Under the pieces are notes generated by a model that did no database searches, was not told where the DNA came from, and saw only the letters and a program-made list of their open reading frames with translations. 64,000 nucleotides of DNA from Bacteroidales bacterium (GTDB lineage: Bacteria; Bacteroidota; Bacteroidia; Bacteroidales; UBA932): NCBI GenBank assembly GCA_017557535.1, contig JAFYYM010000079.1, positions 62,001 to 126,000 of the forward strand, written 5' to 3'. Made by a program: the position numbers and the translations under genes. Positions 26,293-34,140 of this stretch are shown here, one piece after another. Position 1 is the first letter of the stretch; each line of letters opens with the position of its first letter.

Positions 26293-26780
26293 TATTCTTT
26301 CTTAAGTTTCTTTGTGCCAGAGATTGTGTATTCGCCAGAATACCAATGATTGTCTCCTTTACCTGTCTGGACGGGCGTGAAGTCCATGGAATCTTTCGCG
26401 AATGTGCCGCCGTTAAGGTCTCCATCAGCATCCTCGAATATTACCCGTATGTCTTTTGTGACTCCAAACAGATTATATGACCCTGAAGCTTTTCCGGAAG
26501 CGTCTGTCTCAATTGAAGCCAATTCTTCCCGATGTTCAGCAGTGGACGTGGTTCCGGTATAATTCAGTTTATTATAAGTGGATATCAAGACAGGAGATAC
26601 CTTGATGCCTTTCAACGGATTGCCAGCCTCGTCCTGTACTGTGATGTCCACCTTGAAATCACAGTTAGGCGTGCCGTATTCGGTACGGGGAATAAAGGGT
26701 AAATCACAGCTTGTGAACCCAAGAGCCCCGATAAGCGAGGGGCCGAAAACAGATAGGAGTTTTTTAAGTAACCTTCTCAT
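26292..26780 (-). CDS. small lipoprotein, likely substrate of the radical SAM enzyme (TIGR04134-like)
   Basis: 162 residues. Signal region MRRLLKKLLSVFGPSLIGALGF with Cys about 25 as the lipidation site (FTSC). Directly after come FIPRTEYGTPNCDFKVDITV, the conserved TEYGTPN-C-x-F neighbourhood of this family, and a carboxypeptidase-regulatory-like beta domain (VQDEAGNPLKGIKVSP, ETDASGKASGSYNLFGVT). The second cysteine (about residue 39) is the obvious candidate for modification, by inference. The gene overlaps the radical SAM start by one base and lies about 50 nt after purM. Confidence 0.82.
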   Translation of the reverse strand: MRRLLKKLLSVFGPSLIGALGFTSCDLPFIPRTEYGTPNCDFKVDITVQDEAGNPLKGIKVSPVLISTYNKLNYTGTTSTAEHREELASIETDASGKASGSYNLFGVTKDIRVIFEDADGDLNGGTFAKDSMDFTPVQTGKGDNHWYSGEYTISGTKKLKKE

Positions 26781-26830
26781 AATCTTCGCAGTCTTTTCAG
26801 ACTAAACACAAGATTTTATGGAATACTGCT

Positions 26831-27865
26831 TCAAAAACGCGAAATATTCACTCCCGGCTTGTCCGTGACCTTGCCGATGACAGAGGCCTTGTCGCCGTGC
26901 TGAGCCAGGATATCGATCGCCTCTCCAGCCTGGGTCGCATCCATCGCCAAGACCATTCCGATGCCCATGTTGAATATGTTGAACATCTCCCTGTGAGGGA
27001 TCCTGCCGTATTTCTCGAGGAAGTGGAATATCGGAAGAATCTCCCAAGAACCTTCGCAAACCTCTATTCCCTGCCCTTCTTGCAGTATTCTCGGGATATT
27101 CTCATCGAAGCCGCCGCCTGTGATATGGGCGACGCCATGGACATCCAGGTTGCGGATAACATCCAGCACCTGTTTGACATATATCCTTGTAGGTGTCAGG
27201 GCCACCAGGCCGAGGGGTTCGTCCGTCCCAAGTTCCGGATAGGCCTTGTGAAGATCCAACTCGTTGTCGGAGAATATCTTCCTTACCAGGCTGAAGCCGT
27301 TGCTGTGGACTCCGGTCGAAGCTATTCCCACCAGCACATCGCCGACCTTGACCTTTGTCCCGTCGATTAACTTGCTCTTTTCGACCACTCCGGTAGTGTA
27401 TCCTGCGATGTCATATTCACCGTCCTCGTACATTCCCGGCATTTCCGCGGTTTCTCCGCCAACGAGGGCACATCCGGCCTGGCGGCATCCTTCCGCCACT
27501 CCGGAAACTATAGCCTCGACCACCTCGGGACGGGTCTTCCCTTGAGCGACATAGTCCAGGAACACAAGAGGTTCCGCACCCTGGGCCAACACGTCATTCA
27601 CGCACATGGCAACGGCGTCAATACCTATTGTGTCGTGTTTATCCATCGCGAAGGCTATCTTCAGCTTGGTACCCACGCCATCGGTTCCGCTCACAAGGAC
27701 AGGTTCTTTGATATTCAATGCGGAAAGGTCGAACATCCCGCCGAAAGCTCCGATATTGCCCATAACTCCCAACCTTGCGGTTGAGGCGACATGCTTCTTG
27801 ATTCTTCTCACAACATCGTAGCCCGCTTCCAGGCTTACGCCCGCCTTCTCGTAGTCAACTGCCAT
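26831..27865 (-). CDS. purM: phosphoribosylformylglycinamidine cyclo-ligase (AIR synthase)
   Basis: 344 residues, normal length. Motifs: [88 protein letters not shown] and [16 protein letters not shown]. It closes the imidazole ring of aminoimidazole ribotide using ATP in the cytoplasm. As the first gene of the purine operon it has its own -7 box. Bacteroidota PurM proteins are often close to other pur genes; here purH and purD follow after the radical SAM pair. Confidence 0.96.
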   Translation of the reverse strand: MAVDYEKAGVSLEAGYDVVRRIKKHVASTARLGVMGNIGAFGGMFDLSALNIKEPVLVSGTDGVGTKLKIAFAMDKHDTIGIDAVAMCVNDVLAQGAEPLVFLDYVAQGKTRPEVVEAIVSGVAEGCRQAGCALVGGETAEMPGMYEDGEYDIAGYTTGVVEKSKLIDGTKVKVGDVLVGIASTGVHSNGFSLVRKIFSDNELDLHKAYPELGTDEPLGLVALTPTRIYVKQVLDVIRNLDVHGVAHITGGGFDENIPRILQEGQGIEVCEGSWEILPIFHFLEKYGRIPHREMFNIFNMGIGMVLAMDATQAGEAIDILAQHGDKASVIGKVTDKPGVNISRF

Positions 27866-27888
27866 AGTGTTTTCGAATTAGTTATCTA

Positions 27889-27896
27889 CAAATTTA
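27889..27896 (-). promoter_or_regulatory. -7 promoter element of the purM operon
   Basis: Minus-strand TAAATTTG matches TAnnTTTG; predicted start near 27884 leaves a leader of about 20 nt, too short for a purine riboswitch. Confidence 0.5.
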
Positions 27897-27929
27897 ACCA
27901 ATAAAGAGGAATAAACCCGCTATTTTTCG

Positions 27930-27937
27930 GATATTTG
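27930..27937 (+). promoter_or_regulatory. -7-like element 5 nt before the rdgB ATG
   Basis: GATATTTG (one mismatch to TAnnTTTG) ends 5 nt before ATG 27943, so a start at the usual distance would coincide with the start codon. Confidence 0.4.
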
Positions 27938-27942
27938 CATAC

Positions 27943-28548
27943 ATGGAAAAAACTAAAATCGTTTTCGCTACAGGCAACCGTGGTAAACTTCGCGAAGCAT
28001 CAGAGATTCTCGGCGAGGAATATGAGCTTTACACTCCTATGGACTTCGGTTTGACCGAAGACATCCCAGAGACAGGTACCACCTTGGAGGAAAACTCACG
28101 CCAAAAAGCCGAATTCATTTTCGAGAGGAAGGGGTGTGACTGTTTCGCGGACGACACAGGCCTCGAAGTCGAGGCTCTCGGAGGTGCGCCCGGGGTCTAC
28201 ACCGCCCGATATGCCGGCGAATCCAAGGACTTCGGCAAGAATATGGACAAGGTTCTGGCCGAACTGGAAGCTCTTGAATCTCAGGATCCCACAACTACAA
28301 GGAGGGCACGGTTCCGCAGTGTGGTGACATTGATCCTAAACGGTGAGACACATCAATTCGAAGGGATTATGGATGGGACTATCGCTCGTGAAAAGTCCGG
28401 TCGGGGAGGTTTCGGATACGATCCTATATTCATTCCTGACGAATATCCCGGTCTGACTGCGGCCGACATCACCGAGGAGCAGAAAAACGAGATTTCCCAC
28501 AGGGGCAAGGCATTACGTGCCATGGCCGCTTTTCTCAAAGATACATGA
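27943..28548 (+). CDS. rdgB: non-canonical purine NTP pyrophosphatase (RdgB/HAM1)
   Basis: 201 residues, normal length. Starts KIVFATGNRGKLREASEIL (substrate-binding TGNxxK motif), then PETGTTLEENSRQKAEF, CFADDTGLEVEALGGAPGVYTARYAGE, GRGGFGYDPIFIPDE, and EEQKNEISHRGKALRAM. It hydrolyses dITP, XTP and ITP to keep deaminated purines out of DNA and RNA. It overlaps recO by ATGA (28545-28548). It is divergent from the purine operon, with an intergenic gap of 77 nt. Confidence 0.96.
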   Translation: MEKTKIVFATGNRGKLREASEILGEEYELYTPMDFGLTEDIPETGTTLEENSRQKAEFIFERKGCDCFADDTGLEVEALGGAPGVYTARYAGESKDFGKNMDKVLAELEALESQDPTTTRRARFRSVVTLILNGETHQFEGIMDGTIAREKSGRGGFGYDPIFIPDEYPGLTAADITEEQKNEISHRGKALRAMAAFLKDT

Positions 28549-29195
28549 AATCAAAGGCGGAGCTCATAGTCATCAACCACACAAAGTTCGGAGAAAGCTC
28601 GATCGTGCTCCACACGCTCAGTTCCGAATATGGTCGAAGGGGCTTTCTGGTTAAGGTCAGCCCACGTACTTCTATGGCTTTGTTCCTGCCTCTGAATATT
28701 CTTGAGGCCGAGGTGACGGAGAACCCTAAATCTGACCTTTGGTATGCCCGGAACTTTGTGAGTGTCACGCCTTTGAATGGTATCAGGGGGAACATCCACA
28801 AGAACACCATGACTCTCTTCATGAGCGAGGTGTTGTATCGTGTGGTTAAGGATCAGACCAACGAGGACGGACTGGCCGATTGGCTCAAGTCCCAGATCCT
28901 GACATTAGATGCGTTGGATAACGACTTCGCCAACTTCCATCTCTTGTTCTTGCTCAATCTTTGCGCTACATTGGGGTTCGACCCTGACATCGTTGGACTG
29001 GCACCCTTCGCTGATAAGCATATCACTCATATAGAGGAACTTCTGAGACGTCCTTTCGCAGAGGCCCTTCTTCTGCCACTATCAGGAGCCGACCGCAACA
29101 TCATCGCGGAATCCATCTTGAAATACATAGAGTACCACACCGAATCCGCCGTCAATGTCCGCTCTCTAGCGGTACTGCGTGAGATTTACGGCTGA
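28545..29195 (+). CDS. recO: DNA repair protein RecO
   Basis: 216 residues, a little short compared with the usual about 240. The N-terminal OB fold is recognisable (SKAELIVINHTKFGESSIVLHTLSSEYGRRGFLVKVSPR), followed by the helical domain with LADWLKSQILTLDAL, NFHLLFLLNLCATLGFDPD and the C-terminal YIEYHTESAVNVRSLAVLREIYG typical of Bacteroidota RecO. No zinc-binding cysteine cluster is seen, which is usual in this phylum. RecO loads RecA onto SSB-coated DNA with RecR. It is translationally coupled to rdgB and converges on aroD-aroA with a 10-nt overlap. Confidence 0.9.
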   Translation: MKSKAELIVINHTKFGESSIVLHTLSSEYGRRGFLVKVSPRTSMALFLPLNILEAEVTENPKSDLWYARNFVSVTPLNGIRGNIHKNTMTLFMSEVLYRVVKDQTNEDGLADWLKSQILTLDALDNDFANFHLLFLLNLCATLGFDPDIVGLAPFADKHITHIEELLRRPFAEALLLPLSGADRNIIAESILKYIEYHTESAVNVRSLAVLREIYG

Positions 29196-31153
29196 ACTTT
29201 AGCCCAGGTGTCGAAAAATACCGGGAAAGATTTGGCCACACAGGCAGTGTCGTCAATAACGACAGGACCGTCCGCTCCAAGTGATGCGACGGTCAATGCC
29301 ATGGCCATGCGATGGTCGTGATAAGAGGTATATTCTCCACCTCTCAATAGCGTTCCGTTAAGGATACGGCTCTCAAGAGAATGGCCCTCAACTGTCAAGA
29401 GATCACCCTCAGAATAGGCCATGACACCCATCTTCGTCAACGTGTCTATGATAGCCTTACCCCGGTCACTTTCCTTTCCTGCCAGCCTTTTGAATCCGAG
29501 AATATGACTGACACCACCGCAGAATGCGGCTAGCACAGAGACTATCGGGAACAAATCCGGGCAGTTGTTTAGATCTGTGTCAAACGCCCGCAACGGAGCA
29601 CGCTGGGCGGTGATGATGCCGGAATCCTCTTCCTGCGAGAGGCTGGCACCAGCGTCCATCAGTATGTCCATTATGGATATGTCTGCCTGCAGGGAGGTTG
29701 TGTCAAGGCCTTTCAACTGGACTTTTCCGAACACGGCTCCGGTGACCAGGAAGTTGGCTGCGGCGCTCCAATCCCCTTCGATGCTGAAACAGGCTGGTTT
29801 ATATTCCTGTCCACCTTTGATCTTAAAAGTTATTCCCGTGCAAAGGCCCCAGTCCTGTGTCTCCATGAATTCCTCATCGCCCTCCATCTCACTTCCTATC
29901 TTGATGCCGAATTTCTTCAAAACATCAATGGTGATAAACATGTAGGGAATGCTCTTGGGGTCATGTACATGGATAACCGAATCTCCTTGCAGGAGCGGGA
30001 GCGCCATCAACAAGCCTGAAATCAGTTGTGAGCCATCTTTCCCGGAGATGTCCACCTTGCCCGGAAGCAGTGGCCCTTGAACAGATAATGGAACCTTTAT
30101 CTCTCCGGTTTGATCAGACAAAGGCCTCAAAATGGTTCCGAACCTCGCCATTATCTCGGTGGCCCCTTTGAGAGGACGGGCCAGAAGGGTACCTCCTCCG
30201 GTAATCTCGACCATAGCAGGACACTTCCCACGACTCTGGAGAGCGGCTACGATAGGTATCATGAGTCTTGTCAGCAGACCGGACTCTCCGACATGGATTT
30301 GAGCCGGAACATCTTTCTGTTTCAAAAGATCCGCGACATTCCTGGCATTTTCGCTATCCTCGCAAGGTGTGTAACCACTCAAAAGAGATTCTTCGCTACT
30401 TTCGGAATGACAATCCGCCAATGCCTCCGCTATGATGGCCCGTTGGGCGAAACTCTTTGAGGCGGGCATCTGGAGAGGTTCCTGGTGACGGTGAGGAACC
30501 AAATGACAGGTATCCATCATCTCGGCGTATGGCCACTGACCGGGAGCGGCAGCCTCTTCCGAATTCAAGGCAGCGTATGTAAACGGAGCTCCCAGGCGAA
30601 GGCAATCAAGCCTGCTCGATCGCCCGGCCTCACCCATAGCGAAAGCGACAAGGCGACCTTCCTCAAAATCGTCATAAAGAGACAACACTCGGGACACCTC
30701 TTCTTCAGAGTTCGCCGAAACCGCGATCTTCGAGATTTCTCCGCCGAACTTACGGCATTTTTCAGCAGTTTCCCGCAATTCCTCGATTGAAGGCGTTCCT
30801 TCAAAAAAGTGGCAAGAGCGAATCATCCGTGTACCATATTCGCTACATGAGCGACGCAGGCGCTTCCCCATCTCCTTGGGAGCTTCAATCTCCAGATCAA
30901 TAAAAGCCGCACCAGCCTCTATAGCCGCCTGCAGTTTGGCCTCAGCCTCTTCCCAAGTGCCGCTCCCATCACAAGCCACCCTGCAAGTCGCGATTAAAGG
31001 GGTGTCAGAGGATGAGAATAAATCCGAAATCTCCTCTTCATCCAAAGGACAACGGTCAAGGCGGATCTCAGCCATCTGGATAGCCGGGACATTGTTTTCA
31101 AGAGCATCAAAAATCTCCTCTATGGAACGGTTCTGGAGGGTGACGCAAATCAT
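29186..31153 (-). CDS. aroD-aroA: fused type I 3-dehydroquinate dehydratase - EPSP synthase
   Basis: 655 residues with two shikimate-pathway domains. Residues 1-220 are a type I dehydroquinase: QMAEIRLDRC (Glu, Arg), IRSCHFFEGTPS (catalytic His) and EISKIAVSANS (Schiff-base Lys), closing with FTYAALNSEEAAAPGQWP. Residues about 225-655 are EPSP synthase: QMPASKSFAQRAIIAEALA, GESGLLTRLMIPI, EITGGGTLLARPL, ISGKDGSQLISGLLMALP, SIEGDWSAAANFL, CPDLFPIVSVLAAFC and YTSYHDHRMAMALTVAS. Both active sites look complete. It makes 3-dehydroshikimate and EPSP in the cytoplasm. Residues near 264-275 (DCHSESSEESLL) come from a REP-like repeat in a surface loop. aroB directly precedes it. Confidence 0.95.
   Translation of the reverse strand: MICVTLQNRSIEEIFDALENNVPAIQMAEIRLDRCPLDEEEISDLFSSSDTPLIATCRVACDGSGTWEEAEAKLQAAIEAGAAFIDLEIEAPKEMGKRLRRSCSEYGTRMIRSCHFFEGTPSIEELRETAEKCRKFGGEISKIAVSANSEEEVSRVLSLYDDFEEGRLVAFAMGEAGRSSRLDCLRLGAPFTYAALNSEEAAAPGQWPYAEMMDTCHLVPHRHQEPLQMPASKSFAQRAIIAEALADCHSESSEESLLSGYTPCEDSENARNVADLLKQKDVPAQIHVGESGLLTRLMIPIVAALQSRGKCPAMVEITGGGTLLARPLKGATEIMARFGTILRPLSDQTGEIKVPLSVQGPLLPGKVDISGKDGSQLISGLLMALPLLQGDSVIHVHDPKSIPYMFITIDVLKKFGIKIGSEMEGDEEFMETQDWGLCTGITFKIKGGQEYKPACFSIEGDWSAAANFLVTGAVFGKVQLKGLDTTSLQADISIMDILMDAGASLSQEEDSGIITAQRAPLRAFDTDLNNCPDLFPIVSVLAAFCGGVSHILGFKRLAGKESDRGKAIIDTLTKMGVMAYSEGDLLTVEGHSLESRILNGTLLRGGEYTSYHDHRMAMALTVASLGADGPVVIDDTACVAKSFPVFFDTWAKVQP
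30382..30415 (-). repeat. REP-like sequence inside aroD-aroA
   Basis: Minus strand reads TTGTCATTCCGAAAGTAGCG then AAGAATCTCTT, close to the dispersed 'TGTCATTCCGAGCGAAGCGAGGAATCTC' type. It is translated as DCHSESSEESL after the PASKS-xxQR-AL helix of the EPSP synthase. Confidence 0.65.
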
Positions 31154-32185
31154 TTATAGCAGCATTCTTGTGGCCTCGGCTGGAGACATGTCCACAACAC
31201 GGACATCTCCTATCCCGGAAGGCAAGATGAAATGAATAATACTCCCTTCGGCTTTTTTGTCCTTTGACATGGCACCGGTCATCTCTCCAACTTCGAAAGG
31301 GCATTCAATTGACATACCGCAAGCGGTGAAGTCAGCCTTCAGGCGATCCTCAAGGCCTGTTTCGGCCACTCCTACTTTCATTGCCAGCCGAGCCGCGAGG
31401 ATGATCCCGATTGAGACCGCCTCTCCGTGGGAAATCTTCTCTCCGGACAGTTTCTCGATGGCATGGGCAAAAGTATGGCCTAGATTCAAAAGTCTTCTCT
31501 CGCCTTTCTCGAAGGGATCGCTCCCGGCGATTCCGGCTTTCACAAGAGCCGCCTCGGCGATCAGAGCATCGAGGTTCCTTGAAAATCCTGATATATCCCC
31601 GCCCGCCTCTCTGATTCCGGACAGGGTCTCCACAGCCTTATCGTACAGGTCTTTTGAGTTGTCGATAATGAACGTTTTCAGAAGCTCCGCGGCGCCGCCG
31701 ACTATCTGTGAATACGGCAGTGTCTCAAGTGGTTCCGGACATATAAATACAGCTTCCGGCTGGCGGATCACACCAATCATGTTCTTGAAGGAGTCGAGGT
31801 TGACTCCATTCTTCCCGCCTATGGCGGCGTCCACCTGCGACAGAAGAGTCGTGGGAATAAAGGCGAAACGGATGCCTCTTTTATAGACCGACGCCGCAAA
31901 GCCGGTGATATCCGTTGTGATTCCCCCGCCAATGCCGAGAAGAAGGGCGGTACGGTCAGCGCCTTTGTCCATCAGCCAGCGGTTGATCTCAACCACTGTG
32001 GTTATGTCTTTATTGTCTTCTGTAGCGCCAATCTCAAACACACCATCCGCCTCAACACCGAGCTTATCCGCCAAATATCGGACATTGCGGTCACACACCA
32101 TGAATATCTGACTCACCGGTTTCGGTTTCAGATACTTTCCGACCTCTGAGATAGGACAGTGAATAATATTTATCTGATCGCTCAA
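31154..32185 (-). CDS. aroB: 3-dehydroquinate synthase
   Basis: 343 residues. NAD-binding GIGGGITTDITGFAASVYKRGI (about 83-105), FIPTTLLSQVDAAIGGKNGVN, and zinc-site motifs NLGHTFAHAIEKLSGEKISHGEAVSIGI near 230-260. It converts DAHP to 3-dehydroquinate, the second step of the shikimate pathway, feeding the next enzyme encoded immediately downstream with no gap (aroB stop 31154, aroD-aroA start 31153). Confidence 0.95.
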   Translation of the reverse strand: MSDQINIIHCPISEVGKYLKPKPVSQIFMVCDRNVRYLADKLGVEADGVFEIGATEDNKDITTVVEINRWLMDKGADRTALLLGIGGGITTDITGFAASVYKRGIRFAFIPTTLLSQVDAAIGGKNGVNLDSFKNMIGVIRQPEAVFICPEPLETLPYSQIVGGAAELLKTFIIDNSKDLYDKAVETLSGIREAGGDISGFSRNLDALIAEAALVKAGIAGSDPFEKGERRLLNLGHTFAHAIEKLSGEKISHGEAVSIGIILAARLAMKVGVAETGLEDRLKADFTACGMSIECPFEVGEMTGAMSKDKKAEGSIIHFILPSGIGDVRVVDMSPAEATRMLL

Positions 32186-32196
32186 TTGGATGTGTT

Positions 32197-32619
32197 TTAC
32201 AAATCGTACAGGTTGAGGCCGAGTGAAGGTTCGAAACGGCGACCGAGCTTGCAGTGGAACCTCTTGACTACCAGCTCACAAGCTCCGTTAAGAACGCAAC
32301 TTAAAAGATGGCCGCCAATCACAGTGTAGTCCCTTCGGCCAAAGTTGGCATGGAGATGGAGATATGGCTTCCCGTCCTTCTCGGAAATATTCCCGACAAG
32401 GCTTGATATTTCCATCTGCTCCTCGAAAACCTTATCAACATATTTTTTGGTCGCCGGGTCTAGGAATCTCAAAACCGCATGGTTTACCGCCCCGATTCCT
32501 GTGATCTCACCCGCGAGGATGTTTTGCTCCTCGCAAAAAGCCATCAATGCGGCCACCACTTCCTGATGGTTGTCAATACTCACGACGTAAGTGTCGCCGT
32601 CCTGAACAAAAGAATACAT
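32197..32619 (-). CDS. PPC/DUF296-domain protein
   Basis: 140 residues, a single PPC (plants and prokaryotes conserved, DUF296) domain. Family features are GEITGIGAVNHAVLRFLD, a run EISSLVGNISEKDGKPYLHLHANFGR with the metal-binding HLHA, and VIGGHLLSCVLNGACELVVKRF. Plant members bind AT-rich DNA through added AT-hooks; none is seen here. Bacterial stand-alone members form trimers of unknown role. It sits 11 nt before aroB, so it probably shares a transcript with the shikimate genes. Confidence 0.88.
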   Translation of the reverse strand: MYSFVQDGDTYVVSIDNHQEVVAALMAFCEEQNILAGEITGIGAVNHAVLRFLDPATKKYVDKVFEEQMEISSLVGNISEKDGKPYLHLHANFGRRDYTVIGGHLLSCVLNGACELVVKRFHCKLGRRFEPSLGLNLYDL

Positions 32620-32673
32620 TGTGATCGCTATTTCAATTTCCCGTGAATATAGGGAATTTTCAGAAGATTATCC

Positions 32674-34119
32674 CTATTCCTTACTCCGATAACCGTCATA
32701 TGAATCCAGGAATCCAAACGTGAATCCAAGGGTATTGGAAGGGGCGGAGACATCTGTGTACAAACTGAACGTCTCAAGGATGTCTTTGACAGACATATGA
32801 TTGTTTTTGAAGTATTCCAGACAGGTGTGGTTATTCTTATCCGCAAATGTCTTCGGTGCCTTATCCCCTAGACGGATTGTCTGCTCAGACGGGCGAAGGG
32901 TACGCAAGCCATTCTCGTCACGACCTTGAAGAATGTAGAGGATATCCCCGGCTTTTGTCGCTTTCCTGAGATTATACTTCAAAGCATCTTTCTCATATAT
33001 AGCTACTTCCGCTATCAGCCCCCCGCCATCTGTCACTTTACGGCTTGCCCTGTTGAAGCACACGACAAGCCTCATGGAGGAGAACTCCGTGCAGAAATTG
33101 AAATCCCCTGTAGAGTCCATGAATCCAGCCAACGGTCCTTTGTCGCCATACCGGGGCACAAGGCAGTTGCGCACTGCCTCCACCTTTCCGGGACCCATCG
33201 GCCTGGTGCGGGTAGGGACGCTGTCCTTGACCCATCCTCCATCCGGAGTGGCAAGGAATCCGCAGCCATCAGTATAGTCATATTCGGGAAGATACCGGTC
33301 TGAAGAATCTCTTGCCATGGTCATGGCGAGAACTCCTTTACAGTAGTCATGAAGGCCAAAGAAATCCACAGCCGCCATCACGGGTCCAACTTCGGATGCG
33401 GAGCACACCCAAATGTCGAAGCCATTGACGTACAACGCCTTCCAAAGCTCCCGGATATTATCCGTGACAGCGATCCCATCAATCCACGAATAGGTTCCAT
33501 GGCTTCCTTTAAGTGACCTGAAGGCAGTCTTGACCTTGGAGTATTTCTCATGAGAGCGATAGGCCATCTGATACACTTCCTCCCCAGTCATCCCTGAGAA
33601 CCAGCCCATCGTCCACAGGTAGGCGTCATCAGCGGTCATATATTCCTGGAGTTTCTCATACATTAGCCCCATGTCGGAGGCGAAATCCTTCCAGACGGGA
33701 TCCATACCCATCCTGGCTTGAGTGTCAAAGTCAACTCCCTTGGACGTGAAAGGACCATATCGGGAATATAAATCCGCATAGTCGCTGATTATTGAACGAA
33801 GGGATTCCTGAAGGCTTTCAGGATAGGTTTCCATGCCTGTGTTCGCCATCCTTGAGAACCCCTCGGGATCAAGGTTGAAGCACATTGTCTCAAGCTGGTA
33901 CGCCATCAACTGGACGGAAACATCAAAAATAGAGCATGTGTTGTCAAAATCGAAAACGACATATGGTCTTTCTTTCTGTTTCCCTTCAGAACGGATAAAG
34001 CTGTTCAGCGCTTTTTTGGCGTCCGGACTCCAGTCAGGATGATTCAAATACCGCTCGCAAGATGGGGCGGCGAGAAGGATCAAAAAAAGTATGGTTAAAG
34101 AGAAACCGCTGTGTCTCAT
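32674..34119 (-). CDS. HAD-superfamily phosphatase lipoprotein
   Basis: 481 residues with lipoprotein signal (LILLAAPSC, Cys about 21). The HAD nucleophile motif VVFDFDNTCSIFD is at about 54-66. Later, DIWVCSASE (motif II Ser region) and PLAGFMDSTGDFNFC (motif III/IV acidic region) complete the fold, similar to phosphoserine-phosphatase-like HADs. Middle helices about 100-230 probably form a cap. It likely dephosphorylates a small molecule outside the cytoplasm. It lies 21 nt after the alkaline-phosphatase-like gene, in a run of three ester hydrolases. Confidence 0.82.
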   Translation of the reverse strand: MRHSGFSLTILFLILLAAPSCERYLNHPDWSPDAKKALNSFIRSEGKQKERPYVVFDFDNTCSIFDVSVQLMAYQLETMCFNLDPEGFSRMANTGMETYPESLQESLRSIISDYADLYSRYGPFTSKGVDFDTQARMGMDPVWKDFASDMGLMYEKLQEYMTADDAYLWTMGWFSGMTGEEVYQMAYRSHEKYSKVKTAFRSLKGSHGTYSWIDGIAVTDNIRELWKALYVNGFDIWVCSASEVGPVMAAVDFFGLHDYCKGVLAMTMARDSSDRYLPEYDYTDGCGFLATPDGGWVKDSVPTRTRPMGPGKVEAVRNCLVPRYGDKGPLAGFMDSTGDFNFCTEFSSMRLVVCFNRASRKVTDGGGLIAEVAIYEKDALKYNLRKATKAGDILYILQGRDENGLRTLRPSEQTIRLGDKAPKTFADKNNHTCLEYFKNNHMSVKDILETFSLYTDVSAPSNTLGFTFGFLDSYDGYRSKE

Positions 34120-34140
34120 TATTTTATCCTGTTATTACAA

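Noticed and set aside
27866..27942. Purine riboswitch before purM
   Set aside because: The predicted leader is about 20 nt, with no room for an aptamer.
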